From Brevundimonas sp. (GTDB lineage Bacteria; Pseudomonadota; Alphaproteobacteria; Caulobacterales; Caulobacteraceae): a stretch of DNA of 64,000 bases. The notes under the pieces are model-generated. The model saw only the letters and a list, made by a program, of their open reading frames with translations, did no database searches and was not told the DNA's origin. The stretch lies in NCBI RefSeq assembly GCF_013912065.1, contig NZ_JACESA010000010.1, positions 62,001 through 126,000 of the forward strand, written 5' to 3'. Of this stretch, positions 25,939-33,886 are shown in pieces (positions within the stretch are counted from its first letter, which is position 1; every line of letters begins with the position of its first letter). Both the position numbers and the translations under genes were made by a program.

Positions 25939-27084
25939 TCACGCCTTGGCGCCCTTGCGGCCCGGCTTGTGCGAAGGATCGGCCAGGGCGCGCGCTTCGT
26001 CCAGCGGCCATCGCGGCCGGGCGACCACGTCGATGTCGCTGGTCAGGCCCAGGGCCAGTCGTTCGGCCCCGGCCAGAGCGATCATCGCCGCATTGTCGGT
26101 GCAATAGGCCATTGGCGGGGCCAGGAAGTCGAAACCGTGTTTCGCCGCCGTCGCCTCCAGCGTCGCGCGGATCGTCCTGTTCGCCGCCACGCCCCCCGCC
26201 ACCACGAACAGGCGGTGATCATGGGTTTCGGCATAGGCGGCGAGCGCCCGCTCTGATCGATCGGACAGCTGCCGGGCGATGGCGTTCTGGACCGCATCGG
26301 CCAGATCGGCCTTGTCCTGCTGGGTCTCGCAGGTCTGGGCGATACGGAAGGCCGCGGTCTTCAGACCCGAGAAGGAGAAGTCGCAGTCCTTGCGGCCCAG
26401 AAGGGCGCGCGGCAGGTCGATCTTCGACCCGTCGCCCTGCATGGCCAACCTTTCCAGCGCCGGTCCGCCGGGATAGCCGAGGCCCAGGGCCTTGGCGATC
26501 TTGTCGAAGGCCTCGCCGGCCGCGTCGTCGATGGTGGCGCCGATCCGGCTCATGTCGCCGATGCCGCGCACCTCCAGAAGCTGGCAGTGGCCGCCGGACA
26601 CCAGCAGCAGCAGGAAGGGATAGGCGACCTCGGCCCCCAGCCGGGCCGAAACCGCGTGGCCTTCCAGGTGATTGACCGCCACCAGGGGCAGACCGCGCGC
26701 CAGGGCCGCCGCCTTGCCGAAGCTGAGCCCCACCATGACCCCGCCGACCAGGCCCGGCCCGGCCGTGGCGGCGACGCCGTCCAGATCGTCATAGGCCAGA
26801 TCGGCCTCGGCCATGGCGCGGCGCGTGACCTCGGCGATCATCTCCACATGGCTGCGGGCGGCGATCTCGGGCACCACGCCGCCGTAGGCCGCATGGTCGT
26901 CGATCTGGCTGTGGACGACCGAAGACAGGACCTCGGCTCGGCCCCCCAGTTCCGAAGGGTGCAGCCGCACGACCGAGGCGGCGGTCTCGTCGCAGCTGGT
27001 CTCGAGGCCCAGCACCGTCAGCGCCCGGACATCCCGTCCAGTTGCCGCTGCGGCGGCGCTGCTATAGTCGGCGGAACTCTCCAT
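25939..27084 (-). CDS. tsaD: tRNA N6-adenosine threonylcarbamoyltransferase
   Basis: About 381 residues from the ATG at 27084. TsaD transfers the threonylcarbamoyl group to A37 of tRNAs that read ANN codons. Family signatures are [14 protein letters not shown] near the start, the metal-binding HLEGHAVSA (two His), [43 protein letters not shown] and [13 protein letters not shown], ending with the metal-site CTDNAAMIA. It is divergent from hemC across a 40-bp gap. A downstream start near VLGLETSC would also preserve the fold. Confidence 0.95.
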   Translation of the reverse strand: MESSADYSSAAAAATGRDVRALTVLGLETSCDETAASVVRLHPSELGGRAEVLSSVVHSQIDDHAAYGGVVPEIAARSHVEMIAEVTRRAMAEADLAYDDLDGVAATAGPGLVGGVMVGLSFGKAAALARGLPLVAVNHLEGHAVSARLGAEVAYPFLLLLVSGGHCQLLEVRGIGDMSRIGATIDDAAGEAFDKIAKALGLGYPGGPALERLAMQGDGSKIDLPRALLGRKDCDFSFSGLKTAAFRIAQTCETQQDKADLADAVQNAIARQLSDRSERALAAYAETHDHRLFVVAGGVAANRTIRATLEATAAKHGFDFLAPPMAYCTDNAAMIALAGAERLALGLTSDIDVVARPRWPLDEARALADPSHKPGRKGAKA

Positions 27085-27124
27085 CGGGTCGAGGTAGCGA
27101 TCCGGCGTCCGGTAAGCAACGATC

Positions 27125-28078
27125 ATGAACCTTCCTCTCCGCATCGGCACCCGGCGGTCCAAGCTGGCCCTGGCCCAGTCGGGCATGATGCAGCGGGCCA
27201 TCGGCCGCGCCCTCGGCGTGTCCGAGAACGAGATCGAGGCCGCCGTGCCCCTGGTCGAGATCGTCACCACCGGCGACAGGATCCAGGACCGCCGCCTGAT
27301 GGAGCTGGGCGGCAAGGCGCTGTTCACCAAGGAGATCGAGGAGGCCCTGCTGGCCGGCCGGATCGACATCGCCGTCCATTCGATGAAGGACGTCCCGGCC
27401 GAACAGCCCGAAGGCCTGTGCATCGCCGCCATTCCTGAACGCGAGGACGCGCGCGACGCCTTCATCAGCCGCGACTTCGACAGTTTCGACGCCCTGCCCT
27501 TCGGCGCCCGGCTGGGCACCGCCAGCCTGCGGCGTCAGGCCCAGGCTCTGGCCCTGCGGCCGGACCTGAAGATCGAGATGCTGCGCGGAAACATCGACAC
27601 CCGGCTGCGACGCGCGGCCGATGGGGATTTCGACGCCATACTGCTGGCCGTCTCGGGCATGACCCGGCTGGGCGTGACCGACCATATCCGCGAGAAACTT
27701 TCGCTGGACGCCTTCCTGCCGGCGCCGGGCCAGGGCGCCCTGGCGCTCCAGACCCGCGCGGCCGATATCGACGCCCCCTGGGTCGCCGCCCTGAACCATG
27801 CCGAGACCGCCGTAGCCGTCGCCGCCGAGCGCGGGGCCATGACGGCGCTGGAAGGGTCGTGCCGCACGGCCGTCGGCGCCCATGCCCTGATCGAGAACGG
27901 CGTCCTGCGCCTGACCACCGAAATGCTGAGCCCCGACGGCTCGGCCCGGTGGCGCCGCGTCGGCGAACTGTTCCAGCCCACGCAAGCCGACGCCTGCGCC
28001 CTGGGCGAACGGCTGGGCGGCGAGGTCCATGCCTCCGCCGGCGATCAGGAGGTCGATCCGGAGAGCCTGGACGGATGA
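27125..28078 (+). CDS. hemC: Porphobilinogen deaminase (hydroxymethylbilane synthase)
   Basis: 317 residues. It joins four porphobilinogen units to hydroxymethylbilane in haem biosynthesis. RIGTRRSKLALAQ opens the protein; HSMKDVPAE, GTASLRRQAQ, LRGNIDTRL and the cofactor-binding cysteine in ALEGSCRTAVGAHA (about residue 245) are all present. The hemD start overlaps its stop by four bases, so the product passes directly to uroporphyrinogen-III synthase. The short divergent spacer to tsaD must hold both promoters. Confidence 0.95.
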   Translation: MNLPLRIGTRRSKLALAQSGMMQRAIGRALGVSENEIEAAVPLVEIVTTGDRIQDRRLMELGGKALFTKEIEEALLAGRIDIAVHSMKDVPAEQPEGLCIAAIPEREDARDAFISRDFDSFDALPFGARLGTASLRRQAQALALRPDLKIEMLRGNIDTRLRRAADGDFDAILLAVSGMTRLGVTDHIREKLSLDAFLPAPGQGALALQTRAADIDAPWVAALNHAETAVAVAAERGAMTALEGSCRTAVGAHALIENGVLRLTTEMLSPDGSARWRRVGELFQPTQADACALGERLGGEVHASAGDQEVDPESLDG

Positions 28079-28797
28079 CCTCTACTCGCCCCAACACCCT
28101 GGGTCCCCGCATCTGGATCACCCGAGCCGAGCCGGGCGCGTCCCGGACCGCCGCCCGGTTGCGCGACCTGGGACTTGACCCGGTGATCCAGCCCCTGCTG
28201 ACGGTGGAGGTCCTGTCTCCTCCGCTTCCCGATCTCGACCGATTCGCCGCCCTGGCCTTCACCAGCCGCAACGGCGTCGCCGCCTTCGCCGCCCTGACGC
28301 CGCGACGCGACCGCCCGGTCTTCGCCGTCGGGGACGCAACCGCCCAGGCCGCCCGCGAGGCCGGATTCGCCGCTGTCCGCTCGGCCGGGGGCGACCTGAA
28401 CGCCCTGGCTCGACTGATCGCCGTCGAGCTGAGCGACGCCGCCCTGCTGGTGCCCCAGGCGGAAACCCCGGCGGGCGATCTGGCCGCCGCTCTCGCCGTC
28501 GCCGAGGCCCGCGAGGTGTCCCTCCAGACCGTCGCCGTCTATCGTACGGCGCAGGCCCCGGCCCGCATTCCGGCCGCCTTCGACGCCATCCTGGTCCATT
28601 CTCCCCGCGCGGCGGAGGCGCTCGCCGGATTCGGCGCGGCCGCCCTGTCCCCCGCCCTCATCGCCTGTATCTCACCCGCCGCCGCCGCGCCCCTGGCCGG
28701 GATCGGCCTGACCCCGACCGTGGCCGAGACGCCCGACGACACGACATTGCTCGCGACCCTGAAAGCGGCGCTTGGCAAGCGCGATACGCCCGTATAA
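28075..28797 (+). CDS. hemD: Uroporphyrinogen-III synthase
   Basis: 240 residues from the ATG at 28075. HemD closes and inverts ring D of hydroxymethylbilane to uroporphyrinogen III. The sequence is weakly conserved, as usual, but WITRAEPGASRTAARL, LAFTSRNGVAAFA, PQAETPAGDLAAAL, YRTAQAP and LVHSPRAAEAL match the family and the order after hemC settles it. An earlier frame start inside hemC is a shadow. Confidence 0.9.
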   Translation: MTSTRPNTLGPRIWITRAEPGASRTAARLRDLGLDPVIQPLLTVEVLSPPLPDLDRFAALAFTSRNGVAAFAALTPRRDRPVFAVGDATAQAAREAGFAAVRSAGGDLNALARLIAVELSDAALLVPQAETPAGDLAAALAVAEAREVSLQTVAVYRTAQAPARIPAAFDAILVHSPRAAEALAGFGAAALSPALIACISPAAAAPLAGIGLTPTVAETPDDTTLLATLKAALGKRDTPV

Positions 28798-28838
28798 AGA
28801 GCGCCTCTCGCGCGGGCTGCTTCGTCCGTCGCAACCGG

Positions 28839-28914
28839 GCCGCTTTAGCTCAGCCGGTAGAGCACCTCATTCGTAATGAGGGGGTCGCGTGTTCGAGTCA
28901 CGCAAGCGGCACCA
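28839..28914 (+). tRNA. tRNA-Thr (anticodon CGT)
   Basis: A 76-nt cloverleaf with encoded CCA. The acceptor stem GCCGCTT (28839-28845) pairs with AAGCGGC (28904-28910). The D-arm contains AGCTCAGCCGGTAGAGC, the anticodon stem is CCTCATT-CGT-AATGAGG, and the T-arm has GTTCGAGTC. Anticodon CGT reads ACG, threonine. Confidence 0.97.
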
Positions 28915-29209
28915 TTTTCATGAGCCATGGTCAGATCAGCGCCTGTGGCGCAGCGAACCAAGCGCCTTCATTAAACTGTAACCCGTTGCGATACAGTATT
29001 TCAGCGATCAGGCAGACTTGGAACCAAGGCGCGCGGCAACAATCGCAAGCCAGATCATGTCGCCACAGAAATATAGCCACAAAATTCCCGCCTCGGTTGA
29101 GAAGTGGCATAATTTTTGTACGTAGACTTCCTGTAAAGTCGAGCTTTAGCTTGACGCCTTCGGCGATTTGGGGCCTGACGACGGGATTATCGTTCCCCCG
29201 AAGGCCAAG
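28915..29209. other. Lower-GC spacer between tRNA-Thr and an XRE regulator gene
   Basis: About 295 bp that are visibly richer in A and T than the surroundings (for example GGCATAATTTTTGTACG near 29105). It contains an ACTGTA-N11-TACAGT inverted repeat (28975-28997) and a near-palindrome just upstream of the XRE gene. I see no gene, and no second copy of the tRNA 3' end that would mark an integrated element. Confidence 0.5.
29138..29155. promoter_or_regulatory. Candidate operator upstream of the XRE regulator
   Basis: GTCGAGCTTTAGCTTGAC is an 18-bp palindrome with one mismatched pair, 54 bp before the regulator's start codon. XRE-type repressors often bind such sites in their own promoter; this is an inference from position. 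Confidence 0.4.
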
Positions 29210-29563
29210 ATGAGCGACACAGTAGATCCCATCGACATCGCCATCGGCGCGCGCATTCGCAGCCGTCGAGAAGAACTCCGCATAACCCAGGCCCAATTGG
29301 CCGCGGGCGCCGGCGTGACCTTTCAGCAGATTCAGAAGTACGAGCGCGGCGTGAACCGCGTCTCGGCCGCCCGACTGCTGCAGATCGCCGCCGTGCTGAA
29401 ATCCACCGGCGCCGCCCTGTTGGGCGAGCTGGACGTGGCCGAGGGCGACGAACTGGTCCTGGCCTCGCCGGGCGTGGCTGAACTTCTGTCTGCCTTCCGC
29501 GGCATCCGCGACGCCGAGAAGCGCGACGCCCTCCTGGTCGTGGCCAAGGGCCTGCGCGGCTGA
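29210..29563 (+). CDS. XRE-family helix-turn-helix regulator
   Basis: 117 residues from the ATG at 29210. The Cro/C1-type HTH spans about 15-70: IRSRREELRITQAQLAAGAGVTFQQIQKYERG with the recognition helix in VTFQQIQKYE. The C-terminal third is helical with DAEKRDALLVVAKGL. Small single-domain regulators of this type occur widely in Caulobacterales. The gene stands between tRNA-Thr and a converging four-gene cassette; its stop lies three bases from the last gene of that cassette. Confidence 0.88.
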   Translation: MSDTVDPIDIAIGARIRSRREELRITQAQLAAGAGVTFQQIQKYERGVNRVSAARLLQIAAVLKSTGAALLGELDVAEGDELVLASPGVAELLSAFRGIRDAEKRDALLVVAKGLRG

Positions 29564-29565
29564 GG

Positions 29566-29922
29566 TCAGGGGCGAGGCTGCAGCAGCCGTTCGACGGCGG
29601 GCCCCTCGCCTCCACCAATCGTCAGATCGGCCAGCCATGTCTGGACCGATTCAAGCGCGAGGGTGTCCAGGCTGTCCGACCGGCCGGCGTCGGCGATGTT
29701 CTGCCTTACGATCTCCAGCAGACAGGCCGCTTCGGTTGCATTGGACGGCGTATGGTTCAACAGCCGGGCCTCGGCCTCGACCATCGGCCCGAGATCCAGT
29801 TCGGCCAACAAATTGTCTTCGCTGGCCACGAGCCCGGACAGGCCCAGTCTGTCCGCCAGATGCGCGGTTTCGAACCAGGACCGGAAGAGCGGCAGAAAGT
29901 TCGTGAGGGCTTGAGCGTTCAC
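29566..29922 (-). CDS. Hypothetical 118-residue protein, last gene of a small cassette
   Basis: Starts with GTG at 29922, overlapping the preceding gene's stop (GTGA). The predicted protein is soluble, acidic and helical, with SWFETAHLADRLGLSGLVASEDN, ATEAACLLEIVRQNIADAG and TWLADLTIGGGEGP. No cysteine pair, signal peptide or known motif is visible apart from one cysteine. Translational coupling to the membrane protein upstream suggests that the two work together. No family recognised. Confidence 0.6.
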   Translation of the reverse strand: MNAQALTNFLPLFRSWFETAHLADRLGLSGLVASEDNLLAELDLGPMVEAEARLLNHTPSNATEAACLLEIVRQNIADAGRSDSLDTLALESVQTWLADLTIGGGEGPAVERLLQPRP

Positions 29923-30383
29923 GATCGGATATCCTTGTAGTTATGAAATGCGCGGTTTCTTGCGCGTTCTGATTTTGCGTAGGGGGCGGTGTTCGCTTCC
30001 CAGACGCCGAAAAGCGCCAGCACCATGATCTCGACCCAGGCCACCATACGGGTGGTCACGATCGACCAGGTCAGGGCGTCGGGCCCGACCAGGGAAGAGA
30101 CATGGGTGCCGAGCGCCAGAAGTTGGGCGCCGGCAGCGAACAACAGCCACCAGCGGTCATAGCGGAGGCTGAGCCGGACGAGCAGCGCCAGGAGACCGAG
30201 GGAGATCAAGGCCACCGCCCACCGGAACTGCCCCAGGACGAGATGGTCGACCCAGCCGGACAAAAGCTGCGCGAGAAAAAGCCCCGCCGCCGCCTGCCGC
30301 TCGGGCCACCCGCCCTTCCAGACCAACGTCCCCAAGGTGACGATGGTCAGGCCCGTCCCGAAAATCCATAGGGGTGACGGCAT
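29919..30383 (-). CDS. Small multi-span membrane protein of the LuxR-TM cassette
   Basis: 154 residues with four or five membrane helices: PLWIFGTGLTIVTLGTLVW, AAGLFLAQLLSGWVDHLVL, WAVALISLGLLALLVRL, WLLFAAGAQLLALGTHVSSL and MVAWVEIMVLALFGVWEA. The short loops carry conserved-looking Trp and Arg residues (RYDRWW). The C-terminus is basic and cytoplasmic. No transporter signature is seen. It lies 14 bp after a small gene and overlaps the next by four bases. Confidence 0.65.
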   Translation of the reverse strand: MPSPLWIFGTGLTIVTLGTLVWKGGWPERQAAAGLFLAQLLSGWVDHLVLGQFRWAVALISLGLLALLVRLSLRYDRWWLLFAAGAQLLALGTHVSSLVGPDALTWSIVTTRMVAWVEIMVLALFGVWEANTAPYAKSERARNRAFHNYKDIRS

Positions 30384-30397
30384 TCCGTCGACGCCGG

Positions 30398-30733
30398 TCA
30401 GGCGGCGATCGGGAAGACAGCGGGCGCCGCCGATGCCGAGGTCTTGGTTTCACCCATGCCCTCCATGCGCCAGCCGATATCGTGGACCTCCGCGACCTCG
30501 AACAGGCCCGCATGCCCCGAGGCCACCGTCGCACGGACCTTGGCCAGATGGTTGAGGCCAGTGACGATGTCCTCCAGAGCGGATTGACCGACCTCCGCCG
30601 CCAAACGCGCCTCGACCCGTCCCTCAAGCGAGGTCTGGATCAGCTTGCAGACTTCGATCATCGCCTGGTCGATCGCATGTTCCGCGGTTCTGACCTGGCG
30701 AGCGACCCTCACCCCGATATGCATGCTTCTCAT
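30398..30733 (-). CDS. Hypothetical 111-residue helical protein of the LuxR-TM cassette
   Basis: Begins MRSMHIGVRVARQVRTAE at 30733. The body is helical and amphipathic (IDQAMIEVCKLIQTSLEGRVEARLAAEVGQSALEDIVTGLNHLAKVRATVASGHAGL). The end is Ala/Ser-rich. No signal peptide or membrane segment. Small proteins of this appearance accompany LuxR-HTH genes in related alphaproteobacteria as far as I recall, but no function is known. It is 28 bp downstream of the LuxR-type gene and 14 bp upstream of the membrane protein gene. Confidence 0.6.
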   Translation of the reverse strand: MRSMHIGVRVARQVRTAEHAIDQAMIEVCKLIQTSLEGRVEARLAAEVGQSALEDIVTGLNHLAKVRATVASGHAGLFEVAEVHDIGWRMEGMGETKTSASAAPAVFPIAA

Positions 30734-30761
30734 TTGCCGTCCTCCAAAAATGGCCCCCGCG

Positions 30762-31208
30762 TCAGCGGGCCCATTCGGGAGCGATCCGGTCGAACAGGGA
30801 GGGAACCACCATGCCTGCCGTCACGATCCCGATGGCGAGCAACAGGGCGACGGCGGCCCCCGCGACGATGACCGCCAGTCGCCCGACCACGCCGCGAGGC
30901 GGAGGCGGTAGGGACCAGGCGGCCCCAGAGACGGGACCGTCGTCGTCCGGAAGCTCGGCCGACGCCGCATCAACAAGCGCGTGTTCGCCCAGATCGGAAA
31001 TGAGTATCGGCGCCCCTGAGTAACCGCTACTCAGCCGCTTCGCCGCCAGCCGGCGATCGGAAACCCCCATCTTGGCATAGGCGCGATGGAGGTGGTTGCC
31101 GACGGTTCGGGGGGAAATGCCAAGGCGCGCGGCGATCTCCTTGTCCTCGAGGCCCAGCCCCGCCAGGCGGACGCACTCGATTTCTCTTGGCGACAGGCTT
31201 TCAGGCAT
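30762..31208 (-). CDS. LuxR-type HTH protein anchored by a C-terminal membrane helix
   Basis: 148 residues. The N-terminal 60 residues are a complete LuxR/FixJ-type helix-turn-helix: LSPREIECVRLAGLGLEDKEIAARLGISPRTVGNHLHRAYAKMG. There is no receiver or ligand-binding domain. After a linker a single membrane helix lies near the C-terminus (VVGRLAVIVAGAAVALLLAIGIV), followed by about 20 residues. This puts DNA-binding in the cytoplasm and the tail in the periplasm. It is the first gene of a tight same-strand cluster of four. The neighbouring metK promoter lies 85 bp upstream in divergent orientation. Confidence 0.85.
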   Translation of the reverse strand: MPESLSPREIECVRLAGLGLEDKEIAARLGISPRTVGNHLHRAYAKMGVSDRRLAAKRLSSGYSGAPILISDLGEHALVDAASAELPDDDGPVSGAAWSLPPPPRGVVGRLAVIVAGAAVALLLAIGIVTAGMVVPSLFDRIAPEWAR

Positions 31209-31293
31209 TCATCCGCTCCCACGCAATCCTCATAGCGGATTTCGCCGTCGCAACCAGATACGGAGTACGACGGGGCCAGGGCCGGATGATCAC

Positions 31294-31322
31294 TTGAACA
31301 TATAAGCATGTCTTTATATGTT
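31294..31322 (+). promoter_or_regulatory. metK promoter overlapped by a palindromic operator
   Basis: A sigma-70-like promoter can be read as TTGAAC (31294-31299), 17 bp, TATGTT (31317-31322). The same bases carry an inverted repeat, AACATATAA (31297-31305) and TTATATGTT (31314-31322), which would let a repressor block both hexamers. ArsR-type SAM or SAH-responsive regulators of methionine genes are known to use AT-rich palindromes of this kind in Proteobacteria; the match is from memory and should be checked. Confidence 0.6.
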
Positions 31323-31351
31323 TGACGGGCTTTCACTGACAGGAGCCTCTC

Positions 31352-32557
31352 TTGGCCGCTCGTTCCTCCTTCCTCTTCACCTCGGAAAGCGTTTCCGAGG
31401 GACACCCGGACAAGGTCGCGGACCGTATCTCGGACACGGTCGTCGACGCCTTCCTGTCGAAGGACCCCGAAGCGCGGGTGGCGTGCGAGACCCTGGTGAC
31501 GACGCAGCGGATCGTCCTGGCGGGCGAGGTGCGCGCCACGCAGCCGGGCAACACCAAGGAAGAGAACGAGGCCTTCACCCAGACCATCATCGACAGCCTG
31601 GAGCCGCTGGTCCGCGCCGCGGTCAGGGACATCGGCTATGAGCAGGAAGGCTTCGACTGGCGGACGGCCGAATACGCCTGCTACCTTCACGCCCAGTCGG
31701 CCGATATCGCCGTCGGCGTCGACTCGACCAACGAGAAGGACGAGGGCGCGGGCGATCAGGGGATCATGTTCGGCTACGCCTCGAACGAGACGCCGGAACT
31801 GATGCCGGCCACTCTGCAGTACAGCCACAACATCCTGAAGCGGCTCGCCGAGGTTCGCCACGCCGGCGGCTCGCAGCTGGAGCCCGACGCCAAGAGCCAG
31901 GTCACGATCGAGTATCAGGACGGCAAGCCGGTCCGCGCGACCTCCATCGTCCTGTCGACCCAGCACGCCAAGGGACTGAGCTCGGCCCAGGTCGCCGAGA
32001 TCGTCAAACCCCATATCCTGGACGTGCTGCCGGAAGGCTTCACCGACGAAAACACCGTCTGGCACATCAATCCGACCGGCATCTTCGAGATCGGCGGGCC
32101 GGACGGCGACGCCGGCGTGACCGGCCGCAAGATCATCGTCGACACCTACGGCGGCGCGGCGCCCCACGGCGGCGGCGCCTTCTCGGGCAAGGACCCGACC
32201 AAGGTCGACCGTTCGGCCGCCTACGCCTGCCGCTACCTGGCCAAGAACGTGGTCGCCGCCGGTCTGGCCGACCGCTGCACCATCCAGATCTCCTACGCCA
32301 TCGGCGTGGCCAAGCCCCAGTCGATCCACGTCGACCTGCACGGCACGGGCAGGATCTCGGAAACGGTTCTGGAGGAAAAGATCCTGGACCTGATCGGCGG
32401 CGCCACGCCGCGCGCCATCCGTCAGCACCTGGGTCTGAACAAGCCGATCTACGCCCGCACCACCGCCTATGGCCATTTCGGCCGCGAGCCGGATGCGGAG
32501 GGCGGTTTCAGCTGGGAAAAGACCGATCTGGTCGATCAGCTCAAGGCGCTGGCCTAA
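31352..32557 (+). CDS. metK: S-adenosylmethionine synthase
   Basis: 401 residues, normal length, starting with TTG at 31352 after AGGAG. MetK joins methionine and ATP to make SAM. The ATP-site motif [25 protein letters not shown] near residue 130, [16 protein letters not shown] and [11 protein letters not shown] are all present. The gene is divergent from the LuxR-TM cassette and converges on the pentapeptide-repeat gene with four bases between stops. Its promoter lies under a palindrome, and the leader is too short for a riboswitch. Confidence 0.97.
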   Translation: MAARSSFLFTSESVSEGHPDKVADRISDTVVDAFLSKDPEARVACETLVTTQRIVLAGEVRATQPGNTKEENEAFTQTIIDSLEPLVRAAVRDIGYEQEGFDWRTAEYACYLHAQSADIAVGVDSTNEKDEGAGDQGIMFGYASNETPELMPATLQYSHNILKRLAEVRHAGGSQLEPDAKSQVTIEYQDGKPVRATSIVLSTQHAKGLSSAQVAEIVKPHILDVLPEGFTDENTVWHINPTGIFEIGGPDGDAGVTGRKIIVDTYGGAAPHGGGAFSGKDPTKVDRSAAYACRYLAKNVVAAGLADRCTIQISYAIGVAKPQSIHVDLHGTGRISETVLEEKILDLIGGATPRAIRQHLGLNKPIYARTTAYGHFGREPDAEGGFSWEKTDLVDQLKALA

Positions 32558-32561
32558 GAGG

Positions 32562-33833
32562 TCAGGCGGCCTGGTCTTCGATGATCAGTCCGCGCACGCC
32601 CGTCAGGTTCGCGTCGGTAAGATCGATCTGACGGGTCTGGGCGCCATGCAGAGTGGCGCGCCCCAGGTCCGCCCCCGTCATGACGGCGCGACGCAGATCG
32701 GCTCCCGACAGGTCCGCCCCTCTCAGCACCGCTCCGGTCAGGTCGGCGGGCAAGAGCCGGTCCGCGCCAATCAGAAGCGGACCCAGCTGGGCCTCGCGCA
32801 GATCCGCGCTGTTCAGCTTGGCGTTCTTCAGTCGGGCCCCGCGCAGATCGGCCCGATAGAGTTTGGCCGAGCGCAGGTCGGCGTTCTCGAGATGGGCGCC
32901 CTGAAGCTGCACCCCCTCCATGTCGAGGCCGTAGAAGACGGCGCCCTTGGCGGACAGGGCGGTCAGGTTCAGGCCGGTGATCGATTTCAGCGGTCGCAGA
33001 TCGACGCCGTCGAACACCGACGGCTGGCCTTCGCCGCCGCCGGTCTCGCACCAGCGGGCGTGTTCGCGCAGCATTTCAGCGGCCGGCATCCGGTCGACGG
33101 ATTCGCCCGCCGAGCGCTTGTCCGTCAGCGCGCCTTCCATATTGGCGCCGTCGGCGCACCACATGGTCATGGTGCATCCGACCAGGATGGCGTCGCGCAT
33201 GTCCGCGCCGGACAGGTTGGCCCCGGAAAGATCGGCCCCGGCCAGGTCTGCGCCGCGGAAGTCGGCCTGTTTCAGATTGGCGCGGACCATCTTGCAGTCC
33301 TTCATCACGGCGCCGGAGAAGTCGGCCTTGACGGCGATGACGCCGGACATCCGGGATCGCTGCAGATTGGCGCCGGCGAGACAGGCGCCCGTGGCCTCGG
33401 TCTCCTCGCGCGCACGGGGTGAGATGACCTTGAAGCCCAGCTTGGAGTCGGCCGCCGCGATGGTGCCCTCGCGCAGATCGGCCTCGAACAGGTCGGCGCC
33501 CGACAGGTCCGCGCCGCGCAGACAGGCGCCGCGAAGATCGGCGCGACGCAGGCTGGCCTCGGCGAGGGTCGCGTCCTGCATGTCCGCGCCGAAGAAGTTG
33601 GCGTTGTCCAGCCTGGCGCCGGTCAGATCGCAGCCCTCCAGACAGGCGGCGGCGAAGTCGGCGTCGGCGAGGTTCCGCCCCTTGAGGCTGAGGCCCGAGA
33701 TGTCCATCCAGGCGAAGACCGCGCGGGCGCCGCCGGGGCGCGCCTGAAACAGCCGGTCGTGCCGGGCGCAGACTACGTCCAGTTCCGCCTGGGTCAGGCG
33801 CTTGCGTACAATGGGTTCAGCGGCCTGGGCCAT
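32562..33833 (-). CDS. Pentapeptide-repeat protein
   Basis: 423 residues built almost wholly from A(D/N)LxX repeats, in at least three blocks: about 45-120 (LADADFAAACLEG, LDNANFFGADMQDATL), 150-220 (KADFSGAVMK, RGADLAGADLSGANLSGADMRDA) and 310-415 (LENADLRSAKLYRADLRGARL, LRGADLSGADLRRAV). Such repeats form a right-handed square beta-helix. Some relatives mimic DNA and protect gyrase, but most have no known role. Between the second and third blocks a 60-residue non-repeat segment contains WCADGANMEG and HARWCETGGGEG. No signal peptide or membrane helix is visible, so a cytoplasmic location is likely. Confidence 0.88.
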   Translation of the reverse strand: MAQAAEPIVRKRLTQAELDVVCARHDRLFQARPGGARAVFAWMDISGLSLKGRNLADADFAAACLEGCDLTGARLDNANFFGADMQDATLAEASLRRADLRGACLRGADLSGADLFEADLREGTIAAADSKLGFKVISPRAREETEATGACLAGANLQRSRMSGVIAVKADFSGAVMKDCKMVRANLKQADFRGADLAGADLSGANLSGADMRDAILVGCTMTMWCADGANMEGALTDKRSAGESVDRMPAAEMLREHARWCETGGGEGQPSVFDGVDLRPLKSITGLNLTALSAKGAVFYGLDMEGVQLQGAHLENADLRSAKLYRADLRGARLKNAKLNSADLREAQLGPLLIGADRLLPADLTGAVLRGADLSGADLRRAVMTGADLGRATLHGAQTRQIDLTDANLTGVRGLIIEDQAA

Positions 33834-33886
33834 TGAACCAGAATAAACCCTGCCGGCTTAAGAAAGCCTTGAGCAACAGGGGGTTG

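Noticed and set aside
28920-29213. 97-residue reading frame after tRNA-Thr
   Set aside because: The translation is of random composition, has no ribosome site and overlaps the XRE gene start; the region is better seen as a regulatory spacer.
28839-29563. Integrated prophage or genomic island at tRNA-Thr
   Set aside because: No integrase, no direct repeat of the tRNA 3' end and no phage gene are visible, only a low-GC spacer and a small regulator.
31323-31351. SAM riboswitch before metK
   Set aside because: The predicted transcript leader is too short and shows no pseudoknot or SAM-I/SAM-II core; the palindrome overlaps the promoter instead.
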